The notes under the pieces are model-generated. The model did not search any database and was not told the DNA's origin. It saw only the letters and a list, made by a program, of their open reading frames with translations. A stretch of DNA of 64,000 bases, taken from assembly GCA_029261995.1 (NCBI GenBank), contig JAJDAF010000039.1, forward strand, positions 248,001 through 312,000, in the 5' to 3' direction. This DNA comes from Candidatus Zhuqueibacterota bacterium (lineage in GTDB: Bacteria; Zhuqueibacterota; Zhuqueibacteria; Oceanimicrobiales; Oceanimicrobiaceae). This document shows, in pieces, positions 44,139-52,431 of the stretch. Within the stretch, counting starts at the first letter, position 1. Every line of letters starts with the position of its first letter. A program made the position numbers and the translations under genes.

Positions 44139-45329
44139 ATGGGAAAATCACTCTTGATTATTGTCCTGGGGTTCTCAACGGTACTGGGAACCATGATGTT
44201 CAACGTAACTTCGGGTCAGCAACGCTCCTCGAGAGTTTTTGTCGATCAATATGAGAAGATGATCACCCGCAACGCTACGGAGAGCATTGCCAACGTCGCG
44301 TTGTCCAAAGCACTTCGGGCGGCCGGTACATCCGAAAGCTTCACTTTGGATGGGGTGAATTGTGCGGTGAACATGACCAAAGTTGTGGTCGATTCCGCTA
44401 TCGAGGTGCAGAGGGATGTGCTCAGAATCACCTGCGACAATGCCGGGGTCAAGGACACGACCAATATCGTCCTAACCCGCCCGGCGTTCTCCTATTACTA
44501 CTATTTTGTGGACAAAAACTGGTTGACCGACGTCACCTTCTCAACGGGTGACACTCTGGTCGGCCCTGTACATGCGAACACGTTCGTCCAAATCGACGGC
44601 CATCCGGTTTTTATTGGCAAAGTATCGTCCAAAGAAGCCGACTTCTCCGGAACTGGTGAACCGAGAACCTATGGCGGACGCGAGTTCAACACTGCGAATA
44701 TTCCTATACCGAATGACGCAGCTCTCGCCGATCTTGAAACCGTAATCCGCAACAATGGCCATAATTTTGTCGCGGACGACGACCTGTTCTTGACTTTCAA
44801 CGCAGACAGCTCCTATGACTGGGTCCAGGGCGCAGCAAACGGCAACATGCGCATCGCCGACAGAAACGGCACGATAATGCTTGATCGCAGCAACAAGGAC
44901 ATTCATGTCAGTGGCGTTCTGGCCACCAAGATGACCATCGTGTCGCAGAGAGATATCTATGTCGAGAACTCCATTACTTATCTTAGAGATCCGCGCAGCA
45001 TCAGCGGGGCCAATGATTATCTTGGCCTGATAGCCTACCAGGATGTCCTTGTGCGAACCAATTTTGACAACATTGAAATCGATGCCGCGATTCTGGCCCG
45101 GAGACACTTCGAGGTCGAGAATGCAGCTGCTGCTCCGCCGAGGGGAACCTTGACGATATTCGGCTCCATCGTTGTCCATGAAGACAGGGCTTCCGGTGTG
45201 GTCGTTGGCAGCACCCTGTTTAACGGCTATCGCCGCAAACATGTTTACGACCCCAGGCTCAGATATCGGACACCGCCCTACTTTCCGAGGGTCCCGAACA
45301 GACAAGAAGTCACCTATCGCAGCAACTAA
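44139..45329 (+). CDS. Large pilin-like protein (PilX-like)
   Basis: This 396-residue protein starts MGKSLLIIVLGFSTVLGTMM, again Gly2 plus a membrane helix. The long external region has a Tyr-rich strand (FSYYYYFVDKNWL) and a series of short beta segments (VHANTFVQIDGHPVFIG, SGVLATKMTIVSQRDIYV) suggestive of a beta-helix-like fold. It is much larger than the other minor pilins and may form the tip or carry an adhesive function. It is the last gene of the pilus operon, 12 bp before the second cassette kinase, so it is probably transcribed into that cassette. Confidence 0.7.
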   Translation: MGKSLLIIVLGFSTVLGTMMFNVTSGQQRSSRVFVDQYEKMITRNATESIANVALSKALRAAGTSESFTLDGVNCAVNMTKVVVDSAIEVQRDVLRITCDNAGVKDTTNIVLTRPAFSYYYYFVDKNWLTDVTFSTGDTLVGPVHANTFVQIDGHPVFIGKVSSKEADFSGTGEPRTYGGREFNTANIPIPNDAALADLETVIRNNGHNFVADDDLFLTFNADSSYDWVQGAANGNMRIADRNGTIMLDRSNKDIHVSGVLATKMTIVSQRDIYVENSITYLRDPRSISGANDYLGLIAYQDVLVRTNFDNIEIDAAILARRHFEVENAAAAPPRGTLTIFGSIVVHEDRASGVVVGSTLFNGYRRKHVYDPRLRYRTPPYFPRVPNRQEVTYRSN

Positions 45330-45341
45330 AGCAGCAAACAG

Positions 45342-47900
45342 ATGCAGGTTCTGAAAACGCTTAACAATCGCTATCAGCTCATCTCGGTAATCAAACGCGG
45401 GGGCTTTGGCACTATCTACAAGGGCCGTGACAACGTTCTTGCCAAGGATATTGCTGTCAAGGAGATCAACCGTGATTTATTGAAAGACGAGTGGTACGTT
45501 GAGCAGTTCCAGAACGAAGCACGCCACGTCGCAAAGATGAATCACCAGAACATTGTGCACATCTTCGACCTGGTTCAGGATGAAGATGGCCAATTCTACA
45601 TCGTCATGGAGTTTATCGACGGGCTTGACCTCAGCACGCTGCTCAGCAGCGGCGAAGATGGCAGCAGCGTCATCCCGCAACATCTCGCTGTCCACATCGT
45701 CGCGGAAATTTGCAAGGCCCTGGATTATGCGCACAATTGCAGCAGCACTGACAGCCACGAGCCGCTCAACCTGGTGCATCAGGATATCTCGCCCAGCAAT
45801 ATCATGCTGGCGCGAAACGGCGTGGTCAAACTGATTGACTTTGGCATTGCCGGCGTGCAGAAGCAAACGGCAGACGACGAAGACTCGGTTGTCCTGCAGG
45901 GCAAAATTCAATACATGTCACCGGAGCACGTGGATTCAAACAAGCAACTCGACCGCCGCTCAGACATCTTTTCTCTAGGGCTGGTATTGTATGAGTTGCT
46001 GGAAGGCAAGCGATTCTTTCGAAATGACGACCAACGTGCGATCGTCGAAACTCTGAGAAATGGCAAGCTCAAGCTGAAAGATTTTTCCCGCACGCCGAAA
46101 CCGATGCAGCAGGTCATCGGCAAGGCTCTCGAGAAATCACTTGACAGTCGATATCAAAACGCCAACCAATTCTACATCGACCTGGTTACCTACCTGGTTC
46201 TGAATTGCGATTCAAATACAATCGACCGCGAACTTGGCCAGATGGTGGGCGCTTTCATTCAGCCGGCACAATCCGAATCTGACTCAGCCGCTGGCGCGAG
46301 CTATGACTCACCGGAATCGCCCTCCGCTTCAGACCGTGTGGCTGAAACGTTGGACACACCGCGCGACGACAGCGGCACCTCCGCGACCTCCTTCGAGCCG
46401 AAAGTCAGCGCCGTGGAAGCAGATGAAGATCGCGTGATTACGGAAGAGCTTCCTGCCCTCCAGGATTTCGACAAAGAATCCCTTACGGAGAAACCGCCGG
46501 AATACGCAGATGCGGAAGATGAAGTCAATACAGTTATCGATGTCCTGCGTCTCGCCACGCGAGACGGCGTCGGGCTGAAACGCACGCTACTCGGTTCCGG
46601 TATCCTGATTGCGCTATTTCTGCTGCTCGATATCGCATTCCAGTGGACCAGCCTGGGAGCTGGCGTCTACGATTTCATTTTGCCGCCGGCAATCAAGATC
46701 GAATCCGTGCCGCAAGGTGCGGTGGTTTATCTCAATGGCGAGCAGGTGGATGGCGAGACGCCGCTGTCAGTTGATGAAATAGACCCGGGCAACTACGAAC
46801 TCAGACTCGAGTTGGGAAACTTCACTCCTATTGTGAAATCGCTGCACATCCCGAGCAAGGGCCAGGTGCAGTTGCAGGGCGAAAAAATTCGCAGCGGCAG
46901 CAAACCCTACGCCTTCCGCTTTCGGACGACACTCGACATCATGTCCGACCCGCCGGGCGCCGAAGTCTATCTCAATGACATCCAATATGGCCAGACGACG
47001 CCATGCTCAGTCACCTGGGAGATTGGTGACCGGTGCGAAATCAAACTCACCAAAGCCGGCTTCAGCGACCTGGATGGCTTTGTTATCGAGTCAGACGAAA
47101 TGGTGGAGCAAATAGAAGACCGCCGCTTGTGGAGTCTCTCCAGAACCGAGAAACCCTCTGTGAGTTTTGCGGTGAAAGGCACATTCGGGAAATACGTGGT
47201 CATCAACTCAAATCCCCCCAATGCAGCCATCTTCCTGGACAAAAGCAAGAAATCGATTGGCTTTACCGGCAACCAACGCCTGTTCCTGAGCGCCGCACGA
47301 CACAAGATTGTCCTGCGCAAACAAGGCTACAATTCCAGAACCATAAGCCTGACCGTCGATGACAAGACCGATAAAAACATATATGCGAGTCTCACCCGGA
47401 AGGTCAGATTCAAGGCTTATGACGCCACCAACGGCAAAAGCCGTGACCTGAAGGCCACGGTCAAGAAACTTGTACGCGGCCGCAAAACTGTCCTGTCGGG
47501 CAGGCAAACTCCATTTGTAGTCAATCTGCAGCCCCAGGACTACTATGCGGTCTTCTCAAAACCGGGCTACAAGGATGTCAGGGTCAAAATTTCGGCGTCA
47601 GACAAGGTTGTCACCGCGCATTTGCAGCCAGATGCCGGACTTTACTCGGTGATTATTCTAGACGATATCAGCCATTCTCCGCTAGATAATGTAGAAGTTC
47701 GTTTCAAGCCACTTGACAAAGCCAGCCGGGGCAACGAGAGATTTGACATCACCGACGGCCAGGGGACAATCAGCGGATCGCTGGTGCCCGGCCTCTATCT
47801 CGTCCGCACCAGCAAGAACGGCTACGAATATCAAGAGCAGTCCGTCATGATTGCAGGCGCAAACATGAACCTGATTGAGTTTAGCCTGGCGAGAAAATAG
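45342..47900 (+). CDS. Transmembrane Ser/Thr kinase with external PEGA domains (cassette B)
   Basis: This 852-residue paralog of the kinase at 23504 has the G-loop IKRGGFGTIYKG, Lys40, catalytic Asp148 in VHQDISPSN and Asp166 in LIDFGIA, so it should be active. It also has an acidic linker, a membrane helix at about 415-432, and external PEGA-type domains (IKIESVPQGAVVYLNGEQVDG, cut here; then DPPGAEVYLNDIQYGQTTP) with a C-terminal beta domain. Kinase, membrane helix and PEGA order are identical to cassette A over the full length. It starts 12 bp after the last pilin-like gene. The sharing of one pilus operon between two such kinases suggests they report different envelope signals. Confidence 0.92.
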   Translation: MQVLKTLNNRYQLISVIKRGGFGTIYKGRDNVLAKDIAVKEINRDLLKDEWYVEQFQNEARHVAKMNHQNIVHIFDLVQDEDGQFYIVMEFIDGLDLSTLLSSGEDGSSVIPQHLAVHIVAEICKALDYAHNCSSTDSHEPLNLVHQDISPSNIMLARNGVVKLIDFGIAGVQKQTADDEDSVVLQGKIQYMSPEHVDSNKQLDRRSDIFSLGLVLYELLEGKRFFRNDDQRAIVETLRNGKLKLKDFSRTPKPMQQVIGKALEKSLDSRYQNANQFYIDLVTYLVLNCDSNTIDRELGQMVGAFIQPAQSESDSAAGASYDSPESPSASDRVAETLDTPRDDSGTSATSFEPKVSAVEADEDRVITEELPALQDFDKESLTEKPPEYADAEDEVNTVIDVLRLATRDGVGLKRTLLGSGILIALFLLLDIAFQWTSLGAGVYDFILPPAIKIESVPQGAVVYLNGEQVDGETPLSVDEIDPGNYELRLELGNFTPIVKSLHIPSKGQVQLQGEKIRSGSKPYAFRFRTTLDIMSDPPGAEVYLNDIQYGQTTPCSVTWEIGDRCEIKLTKAGFSDLDGFVIESDEMVEQIEDRRLWSLSRTEKPSVSFAVKGTFGKYVVINSNPPNAAIFLDKSKKSIGFTGNQRLFLSAARHKIVLRKQGYNSRTISLTVDDKTDKNIYASLTRKVRFKAYDATNGKSRDLKATVKKLVRGRKTVLSGRQTPFVVNLQPQDYYAVFSKPGYKDVRVKISASDKVVTAHLQPDAGLYSVIILDDISHSPLDNVEVRFKPLDKASRGNERFDITDGQGTISGSLVPGLYLVRTSKNGYEYQEQSVMIAGANMNLIEFSLARK

Positions 47901-47904
47901 AGCC

Positions 47905-47973
47905 CAACTCGACTGTCGCAAGGCGGTCGAACCTCTTACTAACCCGCGGTCCGGGGAACGAACGGTCGAGTTG
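47905..47973. promoter_or_regulatory. Possible structured leader before the second FHA gene
   Basis: CAACTCGAC (47905-47913) pairs with GTCGAGTTG (47965-47973) across a 51-nt interior in the 161-bp gap between the kinase and FHA genes of cassette B. No match to a known riboswitch was recognised. The gap ends with AAGGA 8 nt before the start codon. Confidence 0.35.
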
Positions 47974-48061
47974 CAAAGATAATCGCTACCCTGAAAAGCA
48001 AACTGTAGGCAGAGCTAGTTTCATCCGGGGGGAAAGCTCAGCTCCGAAGAAGGAATGAGTT

Positions 48062-50590
48062 ATGCCCAAAATAGTCGTTCAAAGTCAAGGCCAGACGCTC
48101 AAGATCGTCCACCTCAATAACCGGCAAAATGCTTACACAGTCGGTTCCGGGGGGAACAGTGACATCCTGCTGCACGCCGAGAATATCGCGGATACCCACC
48201 TTCAAATTGACAATCGCAACGGCAACTTCTACCTGGAACCGCTTGACGAGACAACGGAGGTTCAGATTAACGGCGGTCCCCTGAAATATCGACGCCAGTT
48301 GATGCATGGTGACCAGATTGTCATTGGCGACCACACGCTGACCTTCGAAAGCAGGGTATACAACAACCTTGACCAGAACGAAGAGCTTGAAGTCATCGGC
48401 GAAGATACCATCGAAGATGACCGTCTACGCCCGCCAGCAGCGGAGCACGCCACAGCCAGAACCGAAACCATGTCTCCGCCTTCGACTGAAGCCGGGCTCG
48501 TCTCTGAAAACACGGCGGATGAGTTTTACGAAATCGAGGAGCTTCCTGAAGATGAAGTACTCGAGCCTCCGGGTTTTGACGCGACACGGCCACATAGCAA
48601 CAACAAGCAATCGGCCTATTGTCTCTTGACCATTTTTGGTCCCTATCTCGGCCACACCTACCCTTTAAAACTTGCGGACAACAGGATTGGTCGCGATAAT
48701 TCACTGAATGACATCGTCATCCGCAACACCGAAGAAGGCGCCCTCGACCCTAGCATTTCCCGGCGCCACGCCACCCTGGCGTACCGCCAGGGCCAATTCT
48801 TTGTGAGTGACAAACGAAGCAAAACCCGAACCTATCTCAACCAGACCAAACTAGAACCAGGTGATGAATTGGCGGTTCAGGAAGGCGACGAGATCGAAAT
48901 CGTGAGCGACCAGAAAAGCACAATCTTCCGAATGTGCAGTCGTGCGACGCCAGACTCAGGACTTCCTGGAAAAGCCGGAACCTGGCGTATTCGCAATCTG
49001 CCGAAAACTCTGCTGGCCGCGACCGCTCTGTTCGGCTGCGCTGCTCTGACGACGTTTGGCATCTCGTGCAACATGCGGAGTCCCGCTCCGGTGGATATCG
49101 GAGAACTCAAATTCTTCGAGGAAACCTGGTATTTGGACGAGTCGAGTGGCGAGCCGACATCTGAACGGCAAGGCCGACTCGCCAACCTGGCCGTGGCCGA
49201 TTTTAATGGAGACGGCGAGGTCAACGTGCTGTTTTCGGAAGCTTCGGGGCGGCTGAAGCTGCTGAATGGATTGACCAAAAACACGGTTTGGAGCAATGAC
49301 CACCTCGCCATCGAAAGCGATTTTCCGATCGTGGTTGCCGACTTGAACGACAACCGGTTGCCGGATGCCCTTGTTCTCGGCACCGATGGTCGTTTGCGTG
49401 CGCTTGACGGACTCAACGGTGCGGAAATCTGGCTCGGCCCTATCATCGGCGCCGGAATTACGGGCGCACCCGTTGTTTTCGATTTCGACGGTGACGGCTT
49501 ACAAGATGTCCTGGTGTGCACCAGCAACGGCAAAGTGCACATTGGCCACGGCGATATCTTTCGGCTGTCGTGGCGCACACTTGAAACCGGACTGCAGTTG
49601 TCGGGCGTGGCCGCAGCCGCGGATTTCGACAACGACGGCCGGGGCGAGGCATTTGTTGGCACGGCTGACGGCAAGATTGCAATTGTCGATGGCGCCGCGG
49701 CTACCCTGCGCGACGTTTACGACTTTGGTGCACAGTTCCAGACAAAGGGCGGCGCAACAGCCCTTAAGCACATGCTGCGCTCACCAATCGCCCTGCTCGA
49801 CCTAAGCGGCGACGATTCGCCAGACTTGGTGGTTGGCGCCACCTCGGGTAATTTCCTCGCGCTTGAGGGCCAGGCGCTGCGCAAGCTGTGGCAGGAGAAA
49901 CTGCACAGCGAATTGAATTCAGATAACGCCACGTTGTCACTCGCAGCCGGAGATCTGAATGGCGATGGCAGCGTGGACCTCGTGCTCAGCTCAAACCGCG
50001 CCCTCAAGGCGGTGAACGGCGTCGGCCAGGTGCTGTGGGAGCACTATGCTGATGAGCAGGATTTCTATGTCACTCCGACATCACTGGTCGATCTCAACCA
50101 CGATGGCAGCACGGATGTCCTGGTCGGCACGCAGCAAGGCTCTGTGCTGGCCTTCAACGGCTCCAGCGGCAAACTGATTTCGCAAATCCACATCGACGCC
50201 AACGCGGTCAACTCGGCCATTCTTGCAGCCGACATGGGAGGAGATGGCCTCCTGAACTTGATCTTGCGAAGGCAGGACGGCCACATTTACACGGTCAAGA
50301 CCAATTCAGAATTGGCCAGCGCAGACGTTGTTTGGGGCCAGACTTATGCCGATGCCCAGCACACGGGCGTCTCGAATTACCAGCCTCCGGGTGCGACCTC
50401 CTATGTGGTTGTCGCGTCGATATTCATGCTTCTCTTCGGGGTAGCCGGTGGCGTCACCTACAAATCGCGGCAAGCCCGAAATCTGCGAATCGAACTGAGA
50501 CAATCTGCTGCCGCCGAGCCGAACCCTAGCGGCATTCCGCAAAACCGCAATATTTATGAACCATACTCAACCCCTCCGAAGGTACAATGA
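48062..50590 (+). CDS. Transmembrane FHA-FHA / VCBS beta-propeller protein (cassette B)
   Basis: This 842-residue paralog of the protein at 26080 has a degenerate first FHA (VGSGGNSD; Ser instead of Arg, and ADTH instead of SxxH). The second FHA (about 185-300) is canonical, with G210-R211-D and SISRRHATL. A membrane helix follows at about 316-338, then external VCBS/FG-GAP repeats such as ADFNGDGEVNVL, FDFDGDGLQDVL and AADFDNDGRGEAF, and a final membrane helix at about 780-800. In both paralogs only FHA2 keeps phospho-Thr residues, so FHA1 may be structural or bind an unmodified partner. Its stop overlaps the next gene start by 4 nt (ATGA). Confidence 0.88.
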   Translation: MPKIVVQSQGQTLKIVHLNNRQNAYTVGSGGNSDILLHAENIADTHLQIDNRNGNFYLEPLDETTEVQINGGPLKYRRQLMHGDQIVIGDHTLTFESRVYNNLDQNEELEVIGEDTIEDDRLRPPAAEHATARTETMSPPSTEAGLVSENTADEFYEIEELPEDEVLEPPGFDATRPHSNNKQSAYCLLTIFGPYLGHTYPLKLADNRIGRDNSLNDIVIRNTEEGALDPSISRRHATLAYRQGQFFVSDKRSKTRTYLNQTKLEPGDELAVQEGDEIEIVSDQKSTIFRMCSRATPDSGLPGKAGTWRIRNLPKTLLAATALFGCAALTTFGISCNMRSPAPVDIGELKFFEETWYLDESSGEPTSERQGRLANLAVADFNGDGEVNVLFSEASGRLKLLNGLTKNTVWSNDHLAIESDFPIVVADLNDNRLPDALVLGTDGRLRALDGLNGAEIWLGPIIGAGITGAPVVFDFDGDGLQDVLVCTSNGKVHIGHGDIFRLSWRTLETGLQLSGVAAAADFDNDGRGEAFVGTADGKIAIVDGAAATLRDVYDFGAQFQTKGGATALKHMLRSPIALLDLSGDDSPDLVVGATSGNFLALEGQALRKLWQEKLHSELNSDNATLSLAAGDLNGDGSVDLVLSSNRALKAVNGVGQVLWEHYADEQDFYVTPTSLVDLNHDGSTDVLVGTQQGSVLAFNGSSGKLISQIHIDANAVNSAILAADMGGDGLLNLILRRQDGHIYTVKTNSELASADVVWGQTYADAQHTGVSNYQPPGATSYVVVASIFMLLFGVAGGVTYKSRQARNLRIELRQSAAAEPNPSGIPQNRNIYEPYSTPPKVQ

Positions 50591-52431
50591 CTCGACGGCT
50601 GCAAACTCACTGCGGAACCAAAGTACTGGTGGCATTTCTCGCACTCCTGATTGACTTAAGCTCTACGGCTCACGGTCAAACGACCGCTGCCGAATGGTTT
50701 CAAAAAGGTCTGGCCGCGACCGCCACAAACGACCAAATCACGGCTTTTGAAAAGACAACTCAGCTCGACCCCAATTATGTCGAGGCCTATTTTTATCTTG
50801 GCCTGGCCTACAAGGCCGGCGGTCTGTTGCCAGAAGCTGAAGTCGCGCTCAACAAGGCCTATTTCACCAATCCCTACGCGCTGGCCAGCGATATCAAAGG
50901 ACGGATTCTGTTCGAACTGGGCTCGCTCTACGCAGCAACCGGCAAGCCGGAAAAGGCGCAGGATGCTTTGAAAGGCGCCAAAGACCTCGGTGGTGGAAAT
51001 CGTGCCCTGAAAGGAAGAATCGCGCTTGAGCTCGGCAGGGTTTATCTGAACAAGAATCAGTACAGTCTCGCTCAGGCGGAATTCGAAGATGGCCGACAGC
51101 TCTGGCCACAAAATGCCCGGGAGTTTGACAGGCTTATGGCAGAAATAAGCGGTACCCGAGCCGTGAACGACGCTTACCTGCGTGGTCTTGACCTCTTGCA
51201 GAGTGAGCGATTTCAGGATGCCGTGCGAGCATTTGACCAAGTTCTGAGCACCCAGCCCGGATTTAGAGACGCAGTACAAAAACGTCAGCAGGCCGAAGCT
51301 GGGCTAAATCGTCTCAAACAGAGCAACGACCTGAATGCGCTATATGAACAGGCAGAAAAATTGATGCGTAGCGGTGAGATAGACGAGGCCATCAACAGAT
51401 TTGAGCAGGTGGCCAATGTAGATGCCGCATTTCGGGATGTTGACGCGAGGCTCGGGCAACTGCGGCGAGAGGCCGGGGCACAGAACCAGACACAGGCTTT
51501 GGAGCGCGCTTATGCACGCGGCCAGGCAGCAATCAACCGTGGCGATTGGCAACGGGCATTGAATTATCTGGCCAGCGTTCGCAACATGCAGGCCGGGTAC
51601 AAAGATGTTTCAAACCTCATCAGCCGGGCAAATCGCGAACTCGGCCGTTTGAGGCAGCAGGAAACCAGACTGAATGAAATGTACGGGCAGGCCATGCAGT
51701 ACGTGCAGAACGAGCAATGGCGAGAGGCGTTGTCGATCCTCAAGAAGCTCCAGGACCAGCGCCCGGGATTCAGGGATGTCGATGAGCAACTTCTGGAAAT
51801 ACGAGATACCATCGCGCGCCAGCCAGACCAAAATTCGGAACTCGAAAATCTCTACCAACAAGGCACTGTCGCCGAACAAAACCAAGATTGGCTGCAGGCC
51901 AGCATGGCATTCGAGAGAGTGAAACTTTTGAATCCGGAGTACAAAGATGTCAAGGACAGGCTGGGAAATGCCCGAAAGCTGCTGGCCAGGAGCACGGCAA
52001 CTACGGCAGAAACCGGGTCTGCGTCGAGCGTCCTGCTTCTGATTGGCGCGACCCTTTCGCTCTTTATTTTGCCGGTGGCTGGTATCCTGGCGTTTTCGCC
52101 AACGACTCGTGCTCGCATGTACTTATTGCAGGGCAATTACACGAAAGCAGCCATGGTGTACGAGGCCGTTCTGGAGAAGAAGCCTGAACGAGTCAAACTC
52201 TACCTACCGCTGGCCAATATTTATCTCCTCGAAAACCGGCATGACATAGTGGCGATTAGAATCTTCGAGATGATCTTGAAACTGAATATTCTGATGCCAA
52301 GGCGAAATGAAATTAACTCTATCGTCGCCAATCACTACCTGAACCAAGGCCGCACCGATAGCAACGCCATCGCCATCATGGAGCGGGAACTCAGTAACAA
52401 GATCAGCAAACTAGAAAGCGGCGCGGCATAA
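50587..52431 (+). CDS. Two-part TPR protein with a membrane helix (cassette B)
   Basis: This 614-residue protein has a signal peptide or membrane anchor (VLVAFLALLIDLSSTAHGQ), a long TPR-like region at about 31-479 probably in the periplasm, a second membrane helix (about 480-503: SSVLLLIGATLSLFILPVAG), and a cytoplasmic TPR end (504-614). The last part is homologous to the whole short protein at 30229-30648, so cassette B carries a version with an added external TPR domain, or cassette A lost it. It may bind pilus-assembly components in the periplasm and signalling proteins in the cytoplasm. Confidence 0.85.
   Translation: MTRRLQTHCGTKVLVAFLALLIDLSSTAHGQTTAAEWFQKGLAATATNDQITAFEKTTQLDPNYVEAYFYLGLAYKAGGLLPEAEVALNKAYFTNPYALASDIKGRILFELGSLYAATGKPEKAQDALKGAKDLGGGNRALKGRIALELGRVYLNKNQYSLAQAEFEDGRQLWPQNAREFDRLMAEISGTRAVNDAYLRGLDLLQSERFQDAVRAFDQVLSTQPGFRDAVQKRQQAEAGLNRLKQSNDLNALYEQAEKLMRSGEIDEAINRFEQVANVDAAFRDVDARLGQLRREAGAQNQTQALERAYARGQAAINRGDWQRALNYLASVRNMQAGYKDVSNLISRANRELGRLRQQETRLNEMYGQAMQYVQNEQWREALSILKKLQDQRPGFRDVDEQLLEIRDTIARQPDQNSELENLYQQGTVAEQNQDWLQASMAFERVKLLNPEYKDVKDRLGNARKLLARSTATTAETGSASSVLLLIGATLSLFILPVAGILAFSPTTRARMYLLQGNYTKAAMVYEAVLEKKPERVKLYLPLANIYLLENRHDIVAIRIFEMILKLNILMPRRNEINSIVANHYLNQGRTDSNAIAIMERELSNKISKLESGAA

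Noticed and set aside
33487-45329. Tad pilus or a standard type II secretion system
   Set aside because: There is no TadZ/RcpC or TadB/TadC pair and no GspC-N set; PilT, PilM/N/O/P and PilQ order argue for a type IV pilus-like machine.
47901-48061. Possible c-di-GMP (GEMM) riboswitch before the second FHA gene
   Set aside because: AAAGCAAAC-like pieces are present, but the conserved GGNACGCAAAGCC core and its tetraloop-receptor pair are not.
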